DNA of 64,000 nucleotides from Rhodospirillaceae bacterium (lineage in GTDB: Bacteria; Pseudomonadota; Alphaproteobacteria; Rhodospirillales; Casp-alpha2). Both the position numbers and the translations under genes were made by a program. This document shows positions 25,244 through 33,706 of this stretch, in pieces. Position 1 is the first letter of the stretch; each line of letters starts with the position of its first letter. The stretch spans positions 1 through 64,000 of the forward strand of contig JAERTE010000145.1 in NCBI GenBank assembly GCA_016845145.1, written 5' to 3'. The notes under the pieces are model-generated. The model worked only from the letters and a program-made list of their open reading frames with translations, was not told the DNA's origin and made no database searches.

Positions 25244-26122
25244 TTATCCAGGCAGTGCTGCGAGCTCTATTGCTTGAATCTCGTTTTCGGCCAAAGCAAA
25301 GGAAAATACCGCCAAGTCAGCGCGCATATGTTGTGCATCTCTAGTGCCTGTGAGTGCAATCATCCCGACATCCAGCGCGAACCGAAGAATGATCTGGCTG
25401 ATATCGCGGCCATGGCGCTTTGCGATGGCAATTAGATCAGGGTGGGTGGCCAATTGCCTGTTTGCGGTGAGCAATGAAAAGCCCTGGTAGACGATTCCGT
25501 GTTGGTAACAAAATTCACGTACGGGTTTGTCCCAAGCCCGGCTGGCATAGCAGCGATTTTGGACAAACCGCGGTTGCACTTCGGCGCCAGCGCACAACAT
25601 TTTCAATTGCGCCAAAGAGACGTTGCTGACGCCCAATAGGCGGGGACCGCCGGCATTATGCAATGTCTCCATCGCCCTCCAGGCGTCCCAATCAGCCCTT
25701 GCGAGACCATCACGGATGGTCGGGCCGTGCAGGATGTAACTGTCGATACGGTCGACACCCAAATGCTCCAGGGAGTTGCCATAGGATTGCCGGACTTGTT
25801 CGGAGATGGCGGCGTTTTCGTCGTAGGGCAGGCGATGATCTTGCCCGCGGCGGTGAGTGTATTTGGTCTGTATAAAGATTTGCTCTCGGCTCAACATGCG
25901 GCGTTGAATGACGCCGGTTACGGCTTCGCCCACGGCGGCCTCACAGTAGTGTTTGCGTTGATTGGCGGTGTCGATGCCGCGAAAGCCCATGCCGAGAGCC
26001 AAAGTCGTCAGGCTTTCGGTGCGGTCTTCCTTCCACGCAGTTCCATACAAGAAGCGCGGCACCCGCACGTTTTCGATGGTGATGAAGCGTGACGATATTT
26101 CGCTTGTCGAGCTGCCAGCCAT
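25244..26122 (-). CDS. Aldo/keto reductase
   Basis: 292 residues with the AKR (beta/alpha)8 barrel signatures: GFRGIDTANQRKHY (catalytic Asp and probable Tyr), IQTKYTHR (Lys), SYILHGPTIRDG (His), GVSNVSLAQLKML and SQIILRFALDVGMIALTGT at the cofactor end. NADPH-dependent reduction of an aldehyde or ketone is expected; substrate unknown. It lies upstream of the Cache cyclase on the same strand with a gap of about 90 bases. It is divergent from the hemerythrin-like gene. Confidence 0.88.
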   Translation of the reverse strand: MAGSSTSEISSRFITIENVRVPRFLYGTAWKEDRTESLTTLALGMGFRGIDTANQRKHYCEAAVGEAVTGVIQRRMLSREQIFIQTKYTHRRGQDHRLPYDENAAISEQVRQSYGNSLEHLGVDRIDSYILHGPTIRDGLARADWDAWRAMETLHNAGGPRLLGVSNVSLAQLKMLCAGAEVQPRFVQNRCYASRAWDKPVREFCYQHGIVYQGFSLLTANRQLATHPDLIAIAKRHGRDISQIILRFALDVGMIALTGTRDAQHMRADLAVFSFALAENEIQAIELAALPG

Positions 26123-26248
26123 AAGATATAGTCCGTTTGGTTATTACTATTGGCTTATTCAAGGTTTGAGTATATTAACTCGGGTTTAAGCATCATGAGT
26201 AACGATATCGCCACTGAACTATACGATGGGCGGATTTAGGGGGAAGCC

Positions 26249-26662
26249 ATGACGGGTTTCAATTGGTACGACAACTTCCAGACAGGGCATAGTGAAATCG
26301 ATTCTGACCGTCGGAATCTTTTCGTCATAATGAACGGTTTTCACGCCGAGGCGGAGGTGCTTTCCGCCAATGAGGCAACGCTGGAGGGAGCGATTGATTT
26401 CTTGACCGAGCAGCTACATAGCCATTTGGAAGATGTCTGGCAGGTGCTTAAAGCGGTGAACTCTCCGTTTCAGGAACGCCACGAACAAACCCACGGCGAT
26501 CTGAAAAAACAAGTTTTGGGGTATAAGGTAGCGTTCCAAGCCAATCCATCGGCCTTTGATTTCCTTGGATTTATCGCGTTTCTACGCGGTTGGCTGCGGG
26601 CGAATATTCTGACCACTCATTTGGCGCTATCATGTCTGACCGATAGTGAGGCCGTCGCCTAA
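26249..26662 (+). CDS. Degenerate bacteriohemerythrin-like protein
   Basis: 137 residues with a bacteriohemerythrin frame: FNWYDNFQTGHSEIDSDRRN, a LHSHLEDVW helix, RHEQTHGDL and FLRGWLRANILTTHLA. Hemerythrins bind O2 at a diiron site using five His and two acidic residues. Here the His expected after the first ID motif is Arg21, the glutamate after the HSH pair is displaced, and the late WLxxHI histidine is Asn119. His78 and His82 are kept. It therefore may not bind diiron normally and might bind another ligand. Its stop codon overlaps the stop of the convergent acyl-CoA ligase gene (4 bases). Confidence 0.7.
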   Translation: MTGFNWYDNFQTGHSEIDSDRRNLFVIMNGFHAEAEVLSANEATLEGAIDFLTEQLHSHLEDVWQVLKAVNSPFQERHEQTHGDLKKQVLGYKVAFQANPSAFDFLGFIAFLRGWLRANILTTHLALSCLTDSEAVA

Positions 26663-28251
26663 GCTTCGATCACTGTCAAACGTGAACGCAATTCGTTTTT
26701 GTTGATTTTGTCCAACGTACCGCGCGGCATTTCATCTAATGTCAAAACGTCGCGCACGACCTTGAAGTCGGCGAGTTTTTCCCGGCAGACCTCTGCAATG
26801 TGCTCACCCAGCCTGTCAGGTGCATCGGGTTTGGCGACAACAAAGGCGACCGGCACTTCGTCCAACAGATAATGCTTCTGGCCGACCACTGCGCAATCCT
26901 GAACCCATCCGGTGGCCAAAATAACCGATTCGATCTCCGACGCCGCGACGTTCTCGGAGCCGACCCGCAACATGTCCTTGTCACGGTCGGAGAAGAATAG
27001 ATTGCCGTTCTCATCCATGCGGATCACGTCGCCGGTCTCAAACCATCCGTCGTCGTCGAACGCTTTGGCGTTGGCTTCGGGATTGCGGAAATACTCTTTG
27101 AACAGACTGACGCCACGTACGCCTCGGATATACAGCAAGCCTTGTTCGCCGGGTTTGATCGGTGTGCCGTCGCGGTGACGGATTTCAATATCGTAGCCTT
27201 GAGCGACGCGCCCAATGCAGAGCGGCGGGCCGGGCTGGTAGATATCGCTGACAATGCCATGCGTGATCGTCTCGGTCATGCCCCACCACGCCATGGTCTT
27301 GATGCCGTAGGCAGCTTCAGCCGGTGGGTGATGGCCTGAACACCCCCAGAACCGGAAATGGTGATCCGATGGCGGATTGCGCGTCAACAGCACCTTGATG
27401 CAAAACAGCACCATCGACGCCCAGGTACATCTGTGTTTGCGTGCCACCTCCCAGAACCGCGACGCCGAGAACTTCGGTTGCACAACCATAGTGCCGCCCA
27501 CCCATAGAGATCCCAACATGGAATAAGCCTGGGCATTGGTGTGGAACAGCGGCAGCACGGTGTGGGTGATATCGTTCGATCCCAAATGCATGTGAGCGGC
27601 GTTGCGCAACGCCCCCCATATCCCGTTGGCGTGAGTCCACAGCACCGCCTTCGGGCGCGATGTCGTGCCCGATGTAAATTGGATTCCCAGGTTGGCCCAT
27701 GGGTCGGTCGGCCGTGTCGGCGGTGTGCCCTGGGCTGAGAGAAAATTGGCAAATGCTGTGTACGGTACGGTCTCGGGCGTCTGTGTTGGTACGCCCGAAT
27801 CGTTATCGGTGACGGACAGGAATTTAAGCCCCGGCGCGCTTTCGTGCACCATTTCGGCATAAGCAGGCTGGGTGATGGCAGCGACGGCACTGACGTGGTC
27901 GGCGAAGTATCTCATGTCGCGGGCAACGGAACGCGTGTTGGTGGCTACGGCTACGGCACCTAGCTTGGCACAGGCAAACCAGGTGATGACGAACTCCGGG
28001 CAGTTATCCAGATGGATCAGCACAAAGTCACCAAAAACGATGCCGCGTTGGTGCAGACCTGCCGCAACCGCGTCGACATCACGTGCAAGCTCGGCGTAGG
28101 TCCATGTTTGCGTCTTGCCGTCGAATGGCTCCCAGATCAGGAAAGTTTTGTCTGGGGTGCGTTCAACCCATTGGTTCAGAAGCCATGGGACGTCACGGCC
28201 TTCGACAAGGCCATGGTGTGAGTGTTCTATGGATTGCTTCAGATTGTTCAT
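26659..28251 (-). CDS. AMP-dependent acyl-CoA ligase, CaiC-like
   Basis: 530 residues. Adenylation motif A3 is QFTSGTTSRPKAVLWTH, A5 is WWGMTET, A7 is GWFETGDV, and the C-terminal catalytic Lys lies in GTLDKINKNELR. The N-terminal LLNQWVERTPDKTFLIWE and AKLGAVAVATNTRSV are reminiscent of crotonobetaine/carnitine-CoA ligase (CaiC) and related ligases. It activates a carboxylate with ATP and CoA. Substrate is not established; a carnitine link is only suggested by the lcdH/cdhC genes elsewhere in the window. It is divergent from fabG. Confidence 0.85.
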   Translation of the reverse strand: MNNLKQSIEHSHHGLVEGRDVPWLLNQWVERTPDKTFLIWEPFDGKTQTWTYAELARDVDAVAAGLHQRGIVFGDFVLIHLDNCPEFVITWFACAKLGAVAVATNTRSVARDMRYFADHVSAVAAITQPAYAEMVHESAPGLKFLSVTDNDSGVPTQTPETVPYTAFANFLSAQGTPPTRPTDPWANLGIQFTSGTTSRPKAVLWTHANGIWGALRNAAHMHLGSNDITHTVLPLFHTNAQAYSMLGSLWVGGTMVVQPKFSASRFWEVARKHRCTWASMVLFCIKVLLTRNPPSDHHFRFWGCSGHHPPAEAAYGIKTMAWWGMTETITHGIVSDIYQPGPPLCIGRVAQGYDIEIRHRDGTPIKPGEQGLLYIRGVRGVSLFKEYFRNPEANAKAFDDDGWFETGDVIRMDENGNLFFSDRDKDMLRVGSENVAASEIESVILATGWVQDCAVVGQKHYLLDEVPVAFVVAKPDAPDRLGEHIAEVCREKLADFKVVRDVLTLDEMPRGTLDKINKNELRSRLTVIEA

Positions 28252-28342
28252 GACTTATTTGATTCGGCTATCGTCCATGGCCATTAGCATGCCGCTCATG
28301 GCGTCACCCGACCGTTGTTGATAGATGATGTGCGAATCCCCT

Positions 28343-28432
28343 CAGGCGATGCAGTAACGAGACCTTAGTTTGTCGAGCGTGCGGCTTTTCGTGTCAAGCC
28401 GCGCCAAAATGATTTCGCATCCAGGCGATGCA
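28343..28432. repeat. 11-bp direct repeat pair and a hairpin between the ligase gene and fabG
   Basis: CAGGCGATGCA occurs at 28343-28353 and again at 28422-28432, 79 bases apart. Between them GCGGCTT (28381-28387) and AAGCCGC (28396-28402) form a 7-bp inverted repeat. All lie in the divergent promoter region upstream of fabG. They could be regulator sites; no T-tract follows the hairpin, so it is not a clear terminator. Confidence 0.35.
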
Positions 28433-28484
28433 TGGCAATCTAACCGATACAATATTAACCCGCGAAATTTGGAGACGATTATCG

Positions 28485-29222
28485 ATGTTTGAGTTGGACG
28501 GCAAAAACGCCCTGGTCACGGGTGCATCCGGGGGAATCGGCGGGGCAATTGCGCAAGGGTTGAAGGCGAGCGGCGCCAATGTTGGCTTGTCGGGAACACG
28601 CGTTGAAGCGCTTGAAGCGGTAGCCGCTCAGTTGGGGGATGGAAGCCATGTGGTGCCGGCCGATTTATCGACGCCGGAAGGCGCCGATCAGTTGATCAAA
28701 GATGCCATCGAAGCCATGGGTAGCGTTGATATTTTGGTCAATAACGCGGGTCTGACGCGAGACAATTTGGCCATGCGCATTAAGGACGAGGATTGGCAAA
28801 AGGTTATTGATGTCAACCTAACGGCGACGTTCAGGCTTTCAAAGGCGGTTATGCGGGGCATGATGAAAAGCCGCTGGGGGCGAATCATCAACATCACATC
28901 TATCGTCGGTGTTACTGGTAACGCTGGACAGGCGAATTACGCGGCGTCGAAGGCGGGCATGATCGGCATGTCCAAGTCTCTCGCTCAAGAGGTCGCCAGC
29001 CGTGGTGTCACGGTCAATTGTGTTGCGCCAGGTTTCATTGTTACCGCCATGACCGACGCCCTGTCGGATGACCAAAAAGAGAACCTGATGAGTGGAATCC
29101 CGGCGGGGCGCATGGGAACGGTGGAGGATATAGCCGCCGCATGTGTCTATCTAGCCAGCGATGAAGCCGCCTATATCACGGGCCAGACGCTTCACGTCAA
29201 TGGCGGCATGGCGATGATTTGA
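28485..29222 (+). CDS. fabG: 3-oxoacyl-ACP reductase
   Basis: 245 residues from the ATG at 28485, with GGAG about ten bases upstream. Upstream in-frame starts lack a site. It is a short-chain dehydrogenase with TGASGGIGG (NADPH loop), NNAGLTRDN, catalytic Ser in NITSIVGVTGN and YAASKAGM (Tyr, Lys), ending in ITGQTLHVNGGMAMI as FabG does. It reduces 3-oxoacyl-ACP in fatty acid elongation. acpP follows by 162 bases and probably has an added promoter of its own. Confidence 0.96.
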   Translation: MFELDGKNALVTGASGGIGGAIAQGLKASGANVGLSGTRVEALEAVAAQLGDGSHVVPADLSTPEGADQLIKDAIEAMGSVDILVNNAGLTRDNLAMRIKDEDWQKVIDVNLTATFRLSKAVMRGMMKSRWGRIINITSIVGVTGNAGQANYAASKAGMIGMSKSLAQEVASRGVTVNCVAPGFIVTAMTDALSDDQKENLMSGIPAGRMGTVEDIAAACVYLASDEAAYITGQTLHVNGGMAMI

Positions 29223-29384
29223 GGGGTTGTTGCGGAAAATTGGCGGCTTTTTTCGCCGCTGGTCAAGGCTAGAAAAGTGTGTTACCTAACCCCCGCTTCA
29301 CGCCGCTTTCCATGTTTTGGTCTGGCGGTATCAGAGAAGCGGCTAACCAGTTTTTTCAATTACTTAGGATACGGGGAAACCGAT

Positions 29385-29621
29385 ATGAGTGATGTTGCCG
29401 ATCGGGTGAAAAAGATCGTCATTGAGCACCTGGGCGTGGACGAGGACAAGGTCGTCGAGAATGCCAATTTCATCGAAGATTTGGGCGCCGATAGCCTGGA
29501 CACGGTGGAACTTGTTATGGCTTTCGAGGAAGAGTTCGGTTGTGAAATTCCGGATGATGCCGCTGAAGGTATCTCGACTATCAAAAACGCCATCGAGTTC
29601 ATCGAATCTCAAAAGGGCTGA
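29385..29621 (+). CDS. acpP: Acyl carrier protein
   Basis: 78 residues from the ATG at 29385 ([16 protein letters not shown]). Ser37 in [19 protein letters not shown] receives phosphopantetheine. It is strongly acidic, the normal length, and the central carrier of fatty acid synthesis. A weak promoter-like pair (TGGTCA at 29260, TTACCT at 29282, spacer 16) lies upstream, and a terminator-like hairpin follows, consistent with its high and separate expression. Confidence 0.98.
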   Translation: MSDVADRVKKIVIEHLGVDEDKVVENANFIEDLGADSLDTVELVMAFEEEFGCEIPDDAAEGISTIKNAIEFIESQKG

Positions 29622-29638
29622 CGAAAGCCCCGCAGTTG

Positions 29639-29680
29639 CGCCGGCGGGCCTTTACAAAGGTGATCGCCGGCGTTTTTGTT
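29639..29680 (+). terminator. Rho-independent terminator after acpP
   Basis: CGCCGGCG at 29639-29646 pairs with CGCCGGCG at 29665-29672, and an inner CCTTT/AAAGG stem (29649-29660) closes the loop. TTTTTGTTTG follows at once. It begins 18 bases after the acpP stop. Some read-through into fabF is likely, as acpP usually needs more product than fabF. Confidence 0.8.
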
Positions 29681-29727
29681 TGAGAAGCGTATTGGTGCGT
29701 AACAACCTTGTGGAATAGCGAGTGGAC

Positions 29728-30990
29728 ATGAGACGCGTCGTTGTGACCGGAATGGGTATGGTGTCGTCACTGGGTGTCGGCGTCGAGAAGAATTGGGACG
29801 GCATTATCGCTTCCCGCTCGGGTATTCGGAAAATCGAGAGCTTTGATGTTTCTGACCTGCCGGCAAAGATTGGCGGTCAGGTGCCGGAAGGTCCGACCGA
29901 AGACGGCCTGTTCCATGCCGACGATTGGGTGTCGCCCAAAGACCGTCGGCGGATGGACGATTTTATCGTCTATGGGCTGACGGCAGCCGAGCAGGCGGTT
30001 AAGGATTCGGGTTGGGTCTGCGATACGGAGGAGGAGGCCTGGCGCACGGGCGTGCTCATTGGGTCCGGTATCGGCGGCTTGTCAGAAATCGCCGGTGGCG
30101 CGATCACCGTCGAGGAAGGCCGTGCCCGGCGTTTGAGTCCCTTCTTTATTCCTGCCAGCTTGATAAACTTGGTGTCGGGTCATGTCTCCATCCGCAATGG
30201 CTTCAAAGGTCCTAACCACGCCGTTGTGACAGCATGTTCGACCGGCGCGCACGCCATCGGCGACGCGGCTCGTATTATCATGTGGGACGACGCCGACGTA
30301 ATGGTGGCTGGAGGTGCCGAAGCTGCGATCTGCTCGCTCGGCGTTGCGGGTTTTTGTGCGGCGCGGGCTCTTTCGACTGGTTTCAACGACACGCCTGAGC
30401 AGGCGTCTCGTCCCTGGGATAAAGACCGCGACGGTTTCGTCATGGGAGACGGCGCTGGCGTTGTCGTACTTGAGGAATATGAGCACGCCAAAAAACGCGG
30501 CGCCAAGATCTATGGAGAAGTGGTCGGTTACGGCATGTCCGGCGATGCACATCACATCACCGCGCCCGCAGCCAACGGTGACGGCGCCTTCCGCTGCATG
30601 AACGCGGCACTGAAACGTGCCGAGATGAACCCTGAAGACATTGATTACGTCAACGCACACGGCACCTCGACACCGTTGGGAGACGAGATCGAGTTGGGTG
30701 CGGTAAAGCGTGTATTCGGTGACCACGCCTATAATCTTTCCATGTCATCGACAAAGTCCGCCATTGGGCATCTGCTCGGCGCAGCCGGTGCGGTGGAGGC
30801 GATTTTCTCCATTCTCGCCATGAACGAAGGCGTGCTGCCACCGACGCTGAATTTGGACAACCCGTCGGAAGGCTGCGACATCGACCTGGTGCCGCACACA
30901 CCGAAAGAACGCAAGGTCCGGGCCGTACTATCGAATTCCTTCGGATTTGGTGGTACGAACGCGTCGCTTGTCTTCAAGGCCCCCGAATAA
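29728..30990 (+). CDS. fabF: 3-oxoacyl-ACP synthase II
   Basis: 420 residues from the ATG at 29728; a GTG at 29722 would add two. The KAS II triad is present: Cys in VVTACSTGAHAIGDAA, His in NAHGTSTPLGDEIE and His in KSAIGHLLGAAGA, with the C-terminal NSFGFGGTNASL loop. It condenses acyl-ACP with malonyl-ACP. The end of the gene overlaps the likely start of mltG by about 40 bases. Confidence 0.97.
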   Translation: MRRVVVTGMGMVSSLGVGVEKNWDGIIASRSGIRKIESFDVSDLPAKIGGQVPEGPTEDGLFHADDWVSPKDRRRMDDFIVYGLTAAEQAVKDSGWVCDTEEEAWRTGVLIGSGIGGLSEIAGGAITVEEGRARRLSPFFIPASLINLVSGHVSIRNGFKGPNHAVVTACSTGAHAIGDAARIIMWDDADVMVAGGAEAAICSLGVAGFCAARALSTGFNDTPEQASRPWDKDRDGFVMGDGAGVVVLEEYEHAKKRGAKIYGEVVGYGMSGDAHHITAPAANGDGAFRCMNAALKRAEMNPEDIDYVNAHGTSTPLGDEIELGAVKRVFGDHAYNLSMSSTKSAIGHLLGAAGAVEAIFSILAMNEGVLPPTLNLDNPSEGCDIDLVPHTPKERKVRAVLSNSFGFGGTNASLVFKAPE

Positions 30991-32023
30991 ACCGGACTCC
31001 GAGCCGGCGACAAAACCGCGGCGACGTGCGGGACGAATTGTTGCCGTCACCGTCGCTGGGCTGTTTGTGGTTGCCGTCCTATCTGTTGTCGGTGCGCGAT
31101 GGTGGTTGGAAAATGCGTACAACGCGCCTGGATCGTTGGCCCAGTCACAAACCCTGATTATTCCTAAAGGAGCCGGACCGGCAACGATTGCCAAGGACCT
31201 CCAGGCCGCCGGTGTCATTGACGACAATCGGTTGTTCCGTTGGGGCCTAAAGCTGTTTGGTGACCGGAAACCGCTTCGTGCTGGCGAGTACGCCTTTCCC
31301 GCCGCCATCAGCCCGGCTGCCGCCGCACTGATATTGCAGAGTGGGCGCACCGTGCAACGCCGTCTGACGTTCGCCGAGGGACTAACCCGCGCGGAAGTGG
31401 CCAGCACGTTAGCTGCCGCTGCGGGGGCCATCGGTGCTGCCGGCCCGCTGCCGCAAGAAGGTTGGCTGCTACCCGAAACCTATCACTATGCGTTTGGTGA
31501 TTCGCGCAAGGCGCTGTTGAAGCGCATGCATGACTCAATGATTTCGTTGGCCGATAAGCTCTGGGTAAGCCGCGCTCCCGGGTTGCCGATCAAATCTGTC
31601 GGCGAAGCGATAATCCTGGCGTCTATCGTCGAGAAGGAAACAGGTGTGGCCAGTGAGCGCTCGCGCGTTGCTGCTGTGTTCATCAATCGGCTGAAGTTGG
31701 GAATGCGGTTGCAGTCGGACCCGACTGTTATCTATGGCCTCACACTGGGAGAGAAACCGCTGGGTCGGGGGCTTACCCGCGCGGATTTGCAGAGTCGCAC
31801 GCCATACAATACTTATGTCATCAAAGGGTTGCCGCCGACGGCAATTGCAAATCCGGGGCGTGCTGCGTTGGAGGCTGTATTGCATCCAGCGGATAGTAAG
31901 GATTTGTACTTTGTTGCTGACGGTACTGGTGGGCATGCTTTTGCACGCACTTTGAAGGGGCACAATGCCAATGTCGCCAAGTGGCGGCGCATTGAACGTG
32001 CGAGAAAGAAAAAGGCTAATTAG
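30950..32023 (+). CDS. mltG: Endolytic peptidoglycan transglycosylase MltG
   Basis: About 357 residues. The start is one of two adjacent non-ATG codons inside the fabF 3' end, TTG at 30947 or GTG at 30950. A basic N-terminal stretch (KPRRRAGR) is followed by one membrane helix (about 30-50). The YceG domain then has TLIIPKGAGPATIAKDL, GWLLPETYHY, and the catalytic Glu in ASIVEKETGVASERSRVAAV, with SDPTVIYGL and TPYNTYVIKGLPPTAIANPG. It cuts glycan strands at the inner membrane and sets their length. The pairing fabF-mltG is common. Confidence 0.93.
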   Translation: MVRTRRLSSRPPNKPDSEPATKPRRRAGRIVAVTVAGLFVVAVLSVVGARWWLENAYNAPGSLAQSQTLIIPKGAGPATIAKDLQAAGVIDDNRLFRWGLKLFGDRKPLRAGEYAFPAAISPAAAALILQSGRTVQRRLTFAEGLTRAEVASTLAAAAGAIGAAGPLPQEGWLLPETYHYAFGDSRKALLKRMHDSMISLADKLWVSRAPGLPIKSVGEAIILASIVEKETGVASERSRVAAVFINRLKLGMRLQSDPTVIYGLTLGEKPLGRGLTRADLQSRTPYNTYVIKGLPPTAIANPGRAALEAVLHPADSKDLYFVADGTGGHAFARTLKGHNANVAKWRRIERARKKKAN

Positions 32024-32031
32024 GAATCTCC

Positions 32032-33582
32032 ATGGGGGTAACAAACGTGAGCGAATATCCAGCTTTGATAAGTGGTGACAGGCACCTACAACGCGAAGAC
32101 CTGAATGATCAAACGGCGCGCGCTGCACAAGGGCTTCGGGACATGGGCATCAAACCCGGCAACGCAGTCGCTATGTTGGTTCGCAATGATTTCCCGTTTT
32201 TTGAGGTATCCTTTGCCGCACAAGCCGTTGGCGCCTATTCGGTGCCGGTGAATTGGCATTTGGCTCCGGGTGAAATGACGCACATCCTGGAGGATTGCGA
32301 CGCCAAGGTACTGATCGCGCATGCCGATCTCTACAATTCCTTGGGCGACGCGGTGCCTAGCCATATCCCAATTCTTTTGATCCCAACCCCGCCAGAATTG
32401 CAAGCCGCCTACAACCTCGACGATGCCGCCTGTACATTGCCGGCAGGTGCCGAAGTTTGGGGCCAATGGCTTGCCGATCACCCACCGATCGAGGATCGAT
32501 ACCCCAAGGTTCCGTGGTCGATGATGTACACATCGGGGACCACGGGACTGCCGAAGGGCGTGAAGCGCGAAATGCAGGAACCGGAGGATGCAGCCAAGGT
32601 ATTGGCTTTGCGCGACGAGGTGTATGGCCTGGGGCCGGGCGTGCGCTCAATCATTGCTGGACCATTGTATCATGGCGCGCCCAACAATTTCTCGACCCGC
32701 TCCGTTCAGGTGGGGGAAACCCTGGTGATCATGCCTCGATTTGATGCCGAGGAGTTTTTGACCCTGGTCGAGAAACACCAGATTTGTACGGCGTTTATGG
32801 TGCCGGTGATGTTTGTCAGGTTGTTGGAATTGCCTGATGCCGTCCGGCAGAAATACGATCTCTCATCGCTGCGCCAGATCACTCACGCGGCGGCACCTTG
32901 TCCGGCCGAAGTCAAACAGGCGATGTGCGATTGGATGGGGCCGATCTTCTCGGAGTTTTATGCCGGTACGGAGGGTGGTTATTGGACCATTTGCCACGCC
33001 GAAGATTGGCAGAAAAAACCCGGCACTGTCGGGCGTGTTGTCGAAGATGCCACGGTGAAAACTCTTGACGATGACGGTAATCCAACGCCTGTAGGCGAAC
33101 CTGGTGAGATTTTTGGTCGACTGCATACGTTTTCAGATTTTACCTACCACAATATGCCCGACGAGCGAGCCAAAATCGAACGCGACGGTCTGATCACGCT
33201 GGGTGATGTGGGGTATTTGGATGAGGACGGTTTCTTGTTTCTCTGTGACAGGAAGCGCGACATGGTGATCTCGGGCGGCGTCAATATATATCCGGCCGAG
33301 ATCGAGGCTGTTCTGGTGCAGATGGACGGGGTCAAGGATTGCGCTGTCTTTGGCATACCGGACGCCGAGTATGGTGAGACCTTGATGGCGGTGATTGAGC
33401 CGCACGCTGGCGTCACACTGGATCAGGACAACCTGACACAGCATCTGCGCGGTCTGCTGGCTGGGTTTAAAGTGCCCCGTGTGATGGAGTTCCGCGAAAG
33501 CCTGCCTCGCGGCGACGACGGTAAGATATACAAGCGTCGGATCAGAGACGAGTTTTGGAAAGATAGCGGTCGGCAGATCTAG
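32032..33582 (+). CDS. AMP-dependent acyl-CoA synthetase (FadD-like)
   Basis: 516 residues from the ATG at 32032 (AGGA overlapping the mltG stop); a GTG at 32047 is possible. Motifs are MMYTSGTTGLPKGVKRE (P-loop), YAGTEGG (A5), GLITLGDVGYLDEDGFLFLCDR and the C-terminal Lys in GDDGKIYKRRIRDEF. It activates a carboxylate as acyl-CoA through an acyl-AMP. It follows mltG by eight bases and precedes the E1/acyltransferase pair by about 125 bases, so it may supply or use the same acyl groups. Specificity cannot be read. Confidence 0.88.
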   Translation: MGVTNVSEYPALISGDRHLQREDLNDQTARAAQGLRDMGIKPGNAVAMLVRNDFPFFEVSFAAQAVGAYSVPVNWHLAPGEMTHILEDCDAKVLIAHADLYNSLGDAVPSHIPILLIPTPPELQAAYNLDDAACTLPAGAEVWGQWLADHPPIEDRYPKVPWSMMYTSGTTGLPKGVKREMQEPEDAAKVLALRDEVYGLGPGVRSIIAGPLYHGAPNNFSTRSVQVGETLVIMPRFDAEEFLTLVEKHQICTAFMVPVMFVRLLELPDAVRQKYDLSSLRQITHAAAPCPAEVKQAMCDWMGPIFSEFYAGTEGGYWTICHAEDWQKKPGTVGRVVEDATVKTLDDDGNPTPVGEPGEIFGRLHTFSDFTYHNMPDERAKIERDGLITLGDVGYLDEDGFLFLCDRKRDMVISGGVNIYPAEIEAVLVQMDGVKDCAVFGIPDAEYGETLMAVIEPHAGVTLDQDNLTQHLRGLLAGFKVPRVMEFRESLPRGDDGKIYKRRIRDEFWKDSGRQI

Positions 33583-33706
33583 AGGCGATCGCCTTTGATT
33601 TTGTGTTTGATCGTTTCTGGCGTGCTCAGAATTTTGATTTGCTGCATGTTGCACGGCCCGCTCGCGCCATGCATGGTGCCAGCGAGGTTTCCGAGGAGTT
33701 TCAAAT

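Noticed and set aside
33583..33594. AGGCGATCGCCT palindrome after the acyl-CoA synthetase gene as a terminator
   Set aside because: A perfect palindrome without loop bases cannot form a useful hairpin and has no proper T-tract; probably a chance GCGATCGC site.
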